From positions 1-13,122 of the forward strand of contig JAKMFK010000241.1 of NCBI GenBank assembly GCA_022425465.1: DNA of 13,122 nt, written 5' to 3'. A program made the position numbers and the translations under genes. Below, piece after piece: positions 1 through 5,529 of this stretch; within the stretch, counting starts at the first letter, position 1; the number at the start of each line of letters is the position of its first letter. Under the pieces are notes generated by a model. It was not told the origin of the DNA and ran no database searches. It saw only the letters and a list, made by a program, of their open reading frames with translations. This stretch comes from Bacteroidia bacterium (GTDB lineage Bacteria; Bacteroidota; Bacteroidia; NS11-12g; UBA9320).

Positions 1-251
1 GATGAATAGGTATCTTCATAAACTAAGTTTACCAAACTATCATCCTGAATTCTAATGTAATTATTTGCATTTGCACCCTCTATAAGGTCTCTAAAACTTA
101 AGTTAGAATATACTAGTGGTACAGCAATAGTTGGATTCCATCTGACTTGATTCACCTTTGAGGCTTTATCAATGGTTTCTGTTATATCCTTAACGCATGA
201 TGTTACAAATACAGTAAGTAAAAATATAATTATAGAGGTTGTTTTTTTCAT
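1..251 (-). CDS. Lipoprotein of unknown function, N-terminal part (runs off the left edge)
   Basis: An open frame on the minus strand starts with ATG at 251 and stays open to base 1, giving about 83 residues; the C-terminus lies outside the window. The product starts MKKTTSIIIFLLTVFVTSC, a typical lipoprotein signal peptide with lipobox V-T-S-C (lipidated Cys19), so the mature protein should be membrane anchored. After it comes a stretch reading RWNPTIAVPLVYSNLSFRDL. From memory, Bacteroidota contain large lipoproteins that begin with a similar 'W-x-P-x-x-A-x-P-L-V/I-N' segment, but no function is known to me. A -7 promoter box lies at 268-275 on the same strand, 16 bases before the ATG. The start is divergent from the DUF423 gene, with only 26 bases between the two start codons. 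That it is a real gene is fairly certain; its function is unknown. Confidence 0.8.
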   Translation of the reverse strand, partial: MKKTTSIIIFLLTVFVTSCVKDITETIDKASKVNQVRWNPTIAVPLVYSNLSFRDLIEGANANNYIRIQDDSLVNLVYEDTYS

Positions 252-266
252 AATTAGCTAATTTTG
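239..266 (+). promoter_or_regulatory. Promoter for the DUF423-sixA unit (TTG-N17-TAATTTTG)
   Basis: TAATTTTG at 259-266 matches the Bacteroidota -7 consensus TAnnTTTG exactly, and TTG at 239-241 lies 17 bases upstream, within the 17-23 base spacing described for Flavobacterium. Transcription would start near 270, leaving a leader of about 8 bases before the ATG at 278. The -33 element overlaps the first codons of the divergent lipoprotein. Confidence 0.55.
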
Positions 267-267
267 A

Positions 268-275
268 CAAAGATA
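268..275 (-). promoter_or_regulatory. -7 promoter box for the left-edge lipoprotein (TATCTTTG)
   Basis: On the minus strand TATCTTTG fits TAnnTTTG exactly and ends 16 bases before the ATG at 251, predicting a leader of about 13 bases. No clear TTG is seen 17-23 bases further upstream. It is separated by a single base from the plus-strand -7 box at 259-266. Confidence 0.45.
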
Positions 276-277
276 GT

Positions 278-667
278 ATGATAGAAGTTAAAGTGGTTAG
301 ACATATAATGGTAGGTGCTGTTATTTGTAGTTTGTATATATTGTTAAGTGCATTTGGTGCTCACGGATTAGAAGGAAAAATCACTCCAAACCAGTTAGCT
401 ACTTTCAACACAGGATTGAGATACATGATCATCCATGGTCTAGGAATCATTCTTATAAGCCTAGTTTATGTCACGCTTAATAAATATAACAAGTGGGTTT
501 ATAATTTAATTTATCTTGGAATTTTATTTTTTTCGTCAAGTTTAATTATTCATGCATTAAAAGACATCCTTAATATTAACGTGAACTTGTTTGCTCTTAT
601 TGCTCCAATTGGTGGATTATGTTATGCCTTTTCATGGATCCTTCTTGTTTTAGCGTTAAGAAAATAA
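278..667 (+). CDS. DUF423 family small membrane protein (YgdD-like)
   Basis: A protein of 129 residues with four hydrophobic segments (about 11-26, 50-66, 74-92 and 104-127). The family signature is clear: A-F-G-A-H-G-L at residues 25-31, then a P-x-Q-L-x-T-F-x-T-G-x-R-Y block at 37-49 and a conserved His53, as in E. coli YgdD. The biochemical role of DUF423 proteins is not established; they are inner-membrane proteins. I chose ATG 278 because the predicted transcription start near 270 lies just upstream; Met11 (codon at 308) is an alternative that would trim a weakly conserved N-terminus. The stop TAA (665-667) shares its last base with the ATG of the following sixA-like gene, so the two are almost certainly co-transcribed and translationally coupled. 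Confidence 0.9.
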   Translation: MIEVKVVRHIMVGAVICSLYILLSAFGAHGLEGKITPNQLATFNTGLRYMIIHGLGIILISLVYVTLNKYNKWVYNLIYLGILFFSSSLIIHALKDILNINVNLFALIAPIGGLCYAFSWILLVLALRK

Positions 668-1161
668 TGAAGAGAATCATTTTCATGAGGCATGCAAAAG
701 CCAGTCAAGCAAAATTTCATCAAAACGACCACGAAAGAAACTTATCTGAAACAGGAATTAATGAGGCTAAAACTATGGCTAAATTCATCTTATCAAAAGG
801 AGTTTTCCCTGATATTATGCTCATTTCAGATGCAAAACGTACACAGGAAACCTGGACATATTTAAATGATGTTACACAAAACAAACGTTCAAAATTTGAT
901 AAAGAATTATACCTAGCATCATCAAAAACCATTGTAAAGAAATTAAAAGAGATAGACAATATATTGGACTCAGCTCTAATACTTGCCCATAATCCAGGCA
1001 TTACTGATGTCTTGAATGAATATTTCAAAGTTAATTTAGATCATATGCCCACGTGTGGAGTATGTTGTATTTGGTTTCACACCGATAAATTTGAGAATAT
1101 CCTTGATTGTGAAACAGAGTTAGCGTATTTCTCCTATCCAAGTAAGATTAATAATGGGTAA
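667..1161 (+). CDS. sixA: SixA-type phosphohistidine phosphatase (histidine phosphatase family)
   Basis: 164 residues, close to the usual SixA length. The N-terminus reads M-K-R-I-I-F-M-R-H-A-K, placing the catalytic phospho-accepting histidine at His9 next to Arg8. Further family marks are D-x-x-R-x-L-S-x-x-G at 21-30, S-D-A-x-R-T-Q-E-T at 54-62 (phosphate-binding Arg58) and the second catalytic histidine in L-A-H-N-P-G (His108). E. coli SixA removes phosphate from the HPt domain of ArcB and related carriers; the partner here is not visible. The frame is open upstream to 619, but ATG 667 gives the standard N-terminus and overlaps the DUF423 stop by one base (TAATG), so it is the right start. 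The last 14 bases overlap the 3' end of the convergent lipoprotein gene. Confidence 0.9.
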   Translation: MKRIIFMRHAKASQAKFHQNDHERNLSETGINEAKTMAKFILSKGVFPDIMLISDAKRTQETWTYLNDVTQNKRSKFDKELYLASSKTIVKKLKEIDNILDSALILAHNPGITDVLNEYFKVNLDHMPTCGVCCIWFHTDKFENILDCETELAYFSYPSKINNG

Positions 1162-2005
1162 ATACGCGTTTACCATTTGTTGTAATGGTTATCAACCTAT
1201 CACAACCCAAGTCTTGATGAGGATCAAAGTCAACTATAATATCCGATATCGTCGATGATTTGTCAACTTGAATTTGACCATTTGAGATAAACCTCAAACA
1301 ATCATAGTCTGCCTGTTTCTGCAAAGGTGAGGTTATGGTGAAAGTCGCACTTTCTAGACCACTTTTTAATTCGATATCACCTCCAACGCAGATATGATCT
1401 TCTAACTCGTCTAATGTACTTGATTTAACCTCTATGATATCAAGGTCAGCACTCATTGATATATCTGCTTCTGAATTTACAAGTTTAAACTCATTGCATT
1501 TCAACTTTATACGATCAGTATCAACTCGTTGAAATTTTATACCTCCTGTGAGTTTAGTCATGTGTTCACCATCACCTGAATAGAATGGTTCGTCTGTTGA
1601 AAGTGAAATTTTTAAAGTTGAATTGTCCAAAAGATAGTCTTGATCTAAAGACAATAAAATTGTACCTGATCTGTATTTGTTGTCTTTACACAAAAGCCCA
1701 TGTGGTGAAGTTCCCAAATCACCAAATCTTATCAATACATCCATACCATCACCATCAAAAAATGTAGTATCTTGATATACCAACTCAGCACCAACTGGAA
1801 GAACAGTTAACTTATCCGGATTAAAAATATTTTCTGAGGTAACAACATCCTTGATGATATCAAATGTGGATAGAAATTCACTAACCAATGATATACAAGT
1901 CTCCGTAGATTTGTGGTTATCTCTTATTTCAATAACATCATCGTTATTGCACCCTAGAATAAAAGTCAATGAAAGACAAACTATTATGTTTTTAAAGATT
2001 GACAA
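1148..2005 (-). CDS. Lipoprotein of unknown function, Bacteroidota type, TTG start
   Basis: A product of 285 residues. The N-terminus has a lipoprotein signal (F-I-L-G-C, lipidated Cys19) followed by a short Asn/Asp-rich tether. The rest is acidic, beta-rich looking sequence with scattered cysteines (for example in L-L-C-K-D-N, I-K-L-K-C-N, D-H-I-C-V-G, Y-D-C-L-R, L-G-C-D-R). Elements such as C-K-D-N-K-Y-R-S-G-T near the middle and D-F-D-P-x-x-x-x-G-C-D-R-L-I-T-I-T-x-N-G-K at the end resemble, from memory, a family of uncharacterised Bacteroidota lipoproteins ('C-x-D-G-x-x-R-x-G-x-I' and 'x-C-D-x-x-A-T-V-T-V-N-G'). The start is TTG at 2003-2005: the open frame back to the stop at 2057-2059 holds no ATG or GTG, and a -7 box lies 26 bases upstream. 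Its 3' end overlaps sixA by 14 bases. Function unknown. Confidence 0.8.
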   Translation of the reverse strand: MSIFKNIIVCLSLTFILGCNNDDVIEIRDNHKSTETCISLVSEFLSTFDIIKDVVTSENIFNPDKLTVLPVGAELVYQDTTFFDGDGMDVLIRFGDLGTSPHGLLCKDNKYRSGTILLSLDQDYLLDNSTLKISLSTDEPFYSGDGEHMTKLTGGIKFQRVDTDRIKLKCNEFKLVNSEADISMSADLDIIEVKSSTLDELEDHICVGGDIELKSGLESATFTITSPLQKQADYDCLRFISNGQIQVDKSSTISDIIVDFDPHQDLGCDRLITITTNGKRVFTHY

Positions 2006-2031
2006 ACACTCAAAATTTATTGATTCGCTTA

Positions 2032-2039
2032 CAAATGTA
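2032..2039 (-). promoter_or_regulatory. -7 promoter box for the 1148-2005 lipoprotein (TACATTTG)
   Basis: TACATTTG on the minus strand matches TAnnTTTG exactly and lies 26 bases before the TTG start at 2005, predicting a leader of about 22 bases. No convincing -33 TTG is seen. The position supports the TTG start, since the frame offers no earlier standard start codon downstream of this box. Confidence 0.45.
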
Positions 2040-2062
2040 GTATCTTGTATTAAGATTTAATT

Positions 2063-2070
2063 TAGCTTTG
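2063..2070 (+). promoter_or_regulatory. -7 promoter box for priA (TAGCTTTG)
   Basis: TAGCTTTG matches TAnnTTTG exactly and ends 28 bases before the TTG start of priA. A TTG at 2045-2047 lies 15 bases upstream, slightly closer than the usual 17-23. The box sits 23 bases from the divergent lipoprotein box at 2032-2039, so the intergenic region holds two outward-facing promoters. Confidence 0.4.
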
Positions 2071-2098
2071 AACATAATTATAGTATTTTTTACAATAA

Positions 2099-4564
2099 TT
2101 GGACAATTCAGACACCATACACACGCTGTTTGTTGAGGTTTTACTGCCTCTAAACCTCAAAAACTTGTTCACTTACCGTGTTCCTATTGAATTAAATGAG
2201 GAAATTATTATTGGCAAAAGAGTTAGTGTCCCATTTGGTAAGAAGAAAATACTGGCTGGGTTGATATTTTCAATACATGAAAAACCACCCAAAGACTATG
2301 AAGCAAGATACATAATTGATGTTATCGATAACGATGCTATTGTAGACCAAAATCAACTTAAAATTTGGAATTGGATATCTAACTATTACATGGTATCGCT
2401 TGGCTTGGTGTATAATGCTGCTATGCCTGCTGGGCTGAAATTGGAGGGAGAATCAAAAATGGTACTCAACCCCGATTTTGAGTCCGACAACACAATTTTT
2501 GACCCCAAAGAAACCATTTTAATCGAGGCGATCCGATTAGCAAAAGAATTATCTATTACTCAAGCTACAAGCTATTTAAAAGCTCAATCTATTCACAAAT
2601 ACGTAAAATCACTTTACCTCAAAGGAGCTATTTTTCTAAAGGATGATATTCAAAAAAATTATTCTGCAAAAACAGCCTCTTACATTAGAATAAATAGAGA
2701 TTTAGCCGATGAAGATCAGCTCAATGAAATCTTCAACCAACTCGAAAAAAGAGCAAAAGCTCAACTCAAAGCACTCATGACCTTTATTGCCCACTATGGT
2801 ATGGATGGCGAGTGTGAAAAAACCATTTTAGTGAAGCATGAAGCAACGAATGCTTCAATCAATGCCTTAGTTGATAAAAAAATATTTATTCAAGAAAAAC
2901 GTGAGAAATCAAGGCTCCAATTTTCTTCAAATGAAAACCCGATTGAAGAATTGAGTAAGGCCCAAAATCAAGCACTAATCGAGATTGAATCTGGGTTTAA
3001 AGACAAAAAAACAGTTATGCTTCACGGCATCACTGGAAGTGGGAAAACACACATTTACGCACATTTGATTGAAAAAGCATTGAATCAAAAGCACCAAGTG
3101 CTGTATTTACTACCTGAAATAGCTCTAACCAGTCAACTGATAACACGATTACAGAAATACTTCGGAAAAAAACTATTGGTATCTCATTCCAAATTCACAA
3201 ACAATGAACGTGTTGAAATATACCAAGCTATTGCCTCTGGTGAATCCTATTTGGTCGTAGGAACTAGAAGTGCCATTTTTCAACCCTTCAAGAATTTAGG
3301 ACTTATTATCGTTGATGAGGAACATGAAAGTAGCTTCAAACAACATGAACCAGCTCCTCGATTTAATGCTCGAGATACAGCCTTATACATGGCCCATAAA
3401 AACAAAACTCCCATCATTTTGGGTAGTGCTACTCCTGCTTTAGAGAGTTACTATAATGCCCAACAAGCCAAATATCATTTAGTTAATCTCACCCAACGTC
3501 ACAATCACTCTAAACTACCCCAAATTGAAGTGATTGACATGAAAGCACAGAAAAAACAAAAACGAAAAAAAGGCATATTTAGCGACATACTGATTGAAGC
3601 TATTGCAGATGCCAAGAAAAACGGGAAACAAACCATCCTTTTCCAAAACAAAAAAGGATATGTACCCGTATTGGAGTGCAATGTCTGTGCATGGACACCC
3701 AAGTGTCAAAACTGTGACATTTCACTTACCTACTATAAATACCAAGAAAACCTTAGATGTCATTATTGTGGATACAAACAAGAAGTGGTTAATCAATGTG
3801 TGACTTGTGGCAACAAAGGAATCGAACTCATTGGCTATGGAACAGAGAGAATCGAAGATGAACTATCCCTTTATCTTCCCGAATTATCCATCCGACGAAT
3901 GGATTATAATACAACACGATTAAAAAATGCTCACACCAAAATTATTGATGAATTTGCATCAGGAAAAATCGATGTACTTATCGGAACTCAGATGGTCGCT
4001 AAAGGATTGGACTTTGAAAATGTCAATACCGTTGGTATTTTGAATGCGGATCATATCATCAATTTTCCCGACTTCAGATCCAATGAACGAGCTTATGCAT
4101 TAATTACTCAAGTATCAGGTAGAGCCGGACGCAAGAAAGACCTCGGAAAAGTTTATCTACAAACCTCAATGCCCGACCATCCCATCATCCAAAAAATTGT
4201 TGATCACGACTTCTTGGGCATGTATGAAACCGACTTAAATGAACGAGAAAAATTCAACTACCCCCCATTCTATCGTCTCATACAAATAACCATCAAACAC
4301 AAAGATGCACTTGAACTGTATAAACTTGGAGTGATTGCAAAAAACAAATTAAGCACCTATTTTGGTTCAAGTTTGTTAGGACCGGAGAAACCCTATGTTG
4401 GGAAAATTAGAAATTGGTATATCCTCCATTTTGTATTAAAAATCCCCAACCAGGGAGGTCTCATTAAAGCTCAAAAGGTAAAGTTATCACTGGCTATTCA
4501 AGAGCTCGAAAAAGCTAAGGAATTCAATAAGGCTCGCATAATTATTGATGTGGATCCTTTATGA
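2099..4564 (+). CDS. priA: Primosomal protein N' (replication restart helicase PriA)
   Basis: 821 residues, typical for Bacteroidota PriA. PriA binds abandoned replication forks, unwinds the lagging arm 3' to 5' using ATP, and helps reload the replicative helicase. The N-terminal 3'BD region begins with V-E-V-L-L-P-L-N-L-K-N-L-F-T-Y. Helicase motifs follow: Walker A G-I-T-G-S-G-K-T at 310-317, Walker B D-E-E-H at 406-409, then G-S-A-T-P-A. Eight zinc-binding cysteines are intact (527, 530, 536, 539, 554, 557, 567, 570), followed by G-Y-G-T-E, I-G-T-Q-M-V-A-K-G-L-D-F and Q-V-S-G-R-A-G-R. The start must be TTG 2099: a TAA stop sits directly before it in frame (2096-2098) and the conserved domain begins about ten residues later with no ATG between. 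It is monocistronic or read into the small gene 38 bases downstream. Confidence 0.97.
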   Translation: MDNSDTIHTLFVEVLLPLNLKNLFTYRVPIELNEEIIIGKRVSVPFGKKKILAGLIFSIHEKPPKDYEARYIIDVIDNDAIVDQNQLKIWNWISNYYMVSLGLVYNAAMPAGLKLEGESKMVLNPDFESDNTIFDPKETILIEAIRLAKELSITQATSYLKAQSIHKYVKSLYLKGAIFLKDDIQKNYSAKTASYIRINRDLADEDQLNEIFNQLEKRAKAQLKALMTFIAHYGMDGECEKTILVKHEATNASINALVDKKIFIQEKREKSRLQFSSNENPIEELSKAQNQALIEIESGFKDKKTVMLHGITGSGKTHIYAHLIEKALNQKHQVLYLLPEIALTSQLITRLQKYFGKKLLVSHSKFTNNERVEIYQAIASGESYLVVGTRSAIFQPFKNLGLIIVDEEHESSFKQHEPAPRFNARDTALYMAHKNKTPIILGSATPALESYYNAQQAKYHLVNLTQRHNHSKLPQIEVIDMKAQKKQKRKKGIFSDILIEAIADAKKNGKQTILFQNKKGYVPVLECNVCAWTPKCQNCDISLTYYKYQENLRCHYCGYKQEVVNQCVTCGNKGIELIGYGTERIEDELSLYLPELSIRRMDYNTTRLKNAHTKIIDEFASGKIDVLIGTQMVAKGLDFENVNTVGILNADHIINFPDFRSNERAYALITQVSGRAGRKKDLGKVYLQTSMPDHPIIQKIVDHDFLGMYETDLNEREKFNYPPFYRLIQITIKHKDALELYKLGVIAKNKLSTYFGSSLLGPEKPYVGKIRNWYILHFVLKIPNQGGLIKAQKVKLSLAIQELEKAKEFNKARIIIDVDPL

Positions 4565-4590
4565 TAAATCCAGAATAATTGATTTTAATC

Positions 4591-4598
4591 TATATTTG
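4591..4598 (+). promoter_or_regulatory. -7 promoter box for the WG-repeat gene (TATATTTG)
   Basis: TATATTTG matches TAnnTTTG and ends exactly four bases before the ATG at 4603. In Bacteroidota promoters the box is centred near -7, so transcription should begin at or within a base or two of the start codon. No clear -33 TTG is seen. Confidence 0.5.
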
Positions 4599-4602
4599 AG
4601 GT

Positions 4603-4968
4603 ATGAAAGCTTTATTTAATTTTTCAGTAGCTATTTTATTATTGGCTAACGTTAGTTGGTCTCAAACTATACAAGTATCTCATAAAAAACAGTATGATGA
4701 GATTGGACTATTCGATATGTATCACAATGGTTGGGCCATGGTCAAAAAAGGCAAACATCTTGGATTCATTAACTACGAAGGAAAAGAAGTTGTGCCAACA
4801 ATCTACGATGAAATTGAACTATTTGATATGTATCACAGTAGTTGGGCTATGGTTAAAAAAGGCAAGAATGTTGGTTTTATTGATTACAGAGGGAAAGAAG
4901 TTATACCATTGGAATACCGAAATGCAGATGACGCTATCAAATGGTATAACAATCCAAAGAATAAGTAA
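4603..4968 (+). CDS. Small secreted WG-repeat protein (two repeats)
   Basis: 121 residues. A signal peptide covers about residues 1-21 (hydrophobic core A-I-L-L-L-A-N-V, likely cleavage after S-W-S-Q). Residues 31-67 and 68-104 are two tandem copies of a 37-residue WG-repeat unit, each reading Y-D-E-I-x-L-F-D-M-Y-H-x-x-W-A-x-V-K-K-G-K-x-x-G-F-I-x-Y-x-G-K-E-V-x-P; 27 of 37 positions are identical. The short tail is Asn/Lys-rich. WG-repeat proteins usually carry many copies and their function is mostly unknown, so this is a minimal version. It stands alone between priA and a DUF1573 gene with its own promoter box, and its export suggests a periplasmic or surface role. A second long frame over the same bases is a shadow created by the repeat. 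Confidence 0.85.
   Translation: MKALFNFSVAILLLANVSWSQTIQVSHKKQYDEIGLFDMYHNGWAMVKKGKHLGFINYEGKEVVPTIYDEIELFDMYHSSWAMVKKGKNVGFIDYRGKEVIPLEYRNADDAIKWYNNPKNK
4693..4914 (+). repeat. Tandem direct repeat, 2 x 111 bp, encoding the WG units
   Basis: Unit 1 is 4693-4803 and unit 2 is 4804-4914. By eye 85 of 111 bases match (about 77 percent), and most differences in the first two thirds are at third codon positions, such as TAT/TAC, GAG/GAA, TTC/TTT, GCC/GCT and GTC/GTT. This indicates an old in-frame duplication held by selection on the protein. Confidence 0.9.
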
Positions 4969-4986
4969 TCAATAATACTCGAATCG

Positions 4987-4994
4987 TATATTTG
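4987..4994 (+). promoter_or_regulatory. -7 promoter box for the DUF1573 gene (TATATTTG)
   Basis: TATATTTG again ends exactly four bases before the ATG at 4999, the same arrangement as in the gene just upstream, again predicting a leaderless or nearly leaderless mRNA. It lies in the 30-base gap after the WG-repeat gene. Confidence 0.5.
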
Positions 4995-4998
4995 TATC

Positions 4999-5436
4999 AT
5001 GAGAAATGCATTACTCTTGATTGGAATAGTTATTGGACAATTCACTTGGGCTCAAAACAGACCTGAAGCCACTTTTATCGAAAAAGGAAAACAACTTGAT
5101 GAGGTGAAGGAAGGAGCCATAGTAAGGACCGTTTATTATTTCACCAATACGGGCAATGCTGATTTATTATTAAACAAAGTAGCTCCAAGTTGTGGATGCA
5201 CTGTCGCCGAGTACCCTAAATATTCCATAAAACCTGGAGCAAAAGACTCGATAGTAGCTACATTCGACACCCACGATCGCCCAGGATATCAAGCTAAAGG
5301 GATAAATATTGAAAGTAATGCTGGTCCAATTAACCTTGTTTTTGAGATCATGGTAGCCCCATCTGAAGGTATTAAATCTTACCTGGATGAACCCTACAAA
5401 TCAGAAGAAAATCACGAAGGGCATAACCACAATTAA
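4999..5436 (+). CDS. Secreted DUF1573 domain protein
   Basis: 145 residues. A signal peptide covers residues 1-19 (hydrophobic core L-L-L-I-G-I-V-I-G, cleavage after T-W-A-Q). The mature part is a single DUF1573 domain, an immunoglobulin-like fold: V-x-Y-Y-F-T-N-T-G-N-A-D-L-L-L near 45-59, the hallmark S-C-G-C-T at 64-68, then I-K-P-G-A-K-D-S-I-V-A-T-F-D-T, G-Y-Q-A-K-G and a closing I-E-S-N-A-G. The C-terminus is His-rich (H-E-G-H-N-H-N), which might bind metal, though this is inference. DUF1573 proteins are abundant and exported in Bacteroidota; their role is not known. A separate promoter box and a possible terminator bracket the gene, so it may be its own transcription unit. Confidence 0.92.
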   Translation: MRNALLLIGIVIGQFTWAQNRPEATFIEKGKQLDEVKEGAIVRTVYYFTNTGNADLLLNKVAPSCGCTVAEYPKYSIKPGAKDSIVATFDTHDRPGYQAKGINIESNAGPINLVFEIMVAPSEGIKSYLDEPYKSEENHEGHNHN

Positions 5437-5447
5437 TCGTTCTTTAA

Positions 5448-5478
5448 AAATCATCCCTACTGATGATTTCAACTTTTT
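5448..5478 (+). terminator. Possible weak rho-independent terminator after the DUF1573 gene
   Basis: An 8-bp perfect inverted repeat, AAATCATC (5448-5455) and GATGATTT (5462-5469), with a six-base loop, followed four bases later by TTTTT (5474-5478). The stem is AT-rich, so it would be weak, but it sits in the right place between the DUF1573 gene and the sucC promoter. Confidence 0.4.
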
Positions 5479-5511
5479 ATTAATAATGGTTTCCTAACTC
5501 CTTTCGTCGTA

Positions 5512-5519
5512 TATTTTTG
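5512..5519 (+). promoter_or_regulatory. -7 promoter box for sucC (TATTTTTG)
   Basis: TATTTTTG matches TAnnTTTG and ends ten bases before the sucC ATG at 5530, predicting a leader of about seven bases. No good -33 TTG is visible in the 17-23 base window upstream. Confidence 0.5.
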
Positions 5520-5529
5520 CAGCACAATT

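Noticed and set aside
619..666. Upstream extension of the sixA frame to an ATG at 619
   Set aside because: The extra 16 residues would overlap the DUF423 gene and precede the conserved M-K-R-I-I-F-M-R-H start of the histidine phosphatase family; ATG 667 fits the family and the TAATG coupling.
720..1028. Minus-strand open frame of 102 codons inside sixA
   Set aside because: It lies wholly within a well-supported gene, has no recognisable motif and no promoter box; it is a frame shadow.
4565..4602. Terminator after priA
   Set aside because: Only a five-base AT-rich inverted match (AAATC and GATTT) without a T-run can be found; not enough for a terminator call.
4693..4914. CRISPR-like or mobile-element repeat
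   Set aside because: The two copies are in-frame within a coding gene, are adjacent without spacers, and encode WG units.
4694..4975. Second long plus-strand frame over the WG-repeat gene
   Set aside because: It is the +1 shadow of the tandem repeat; its product is also repetitive only because the DNA is. It lacks a signal peptide, while the chosen frame has one plus conserved WG motifs.
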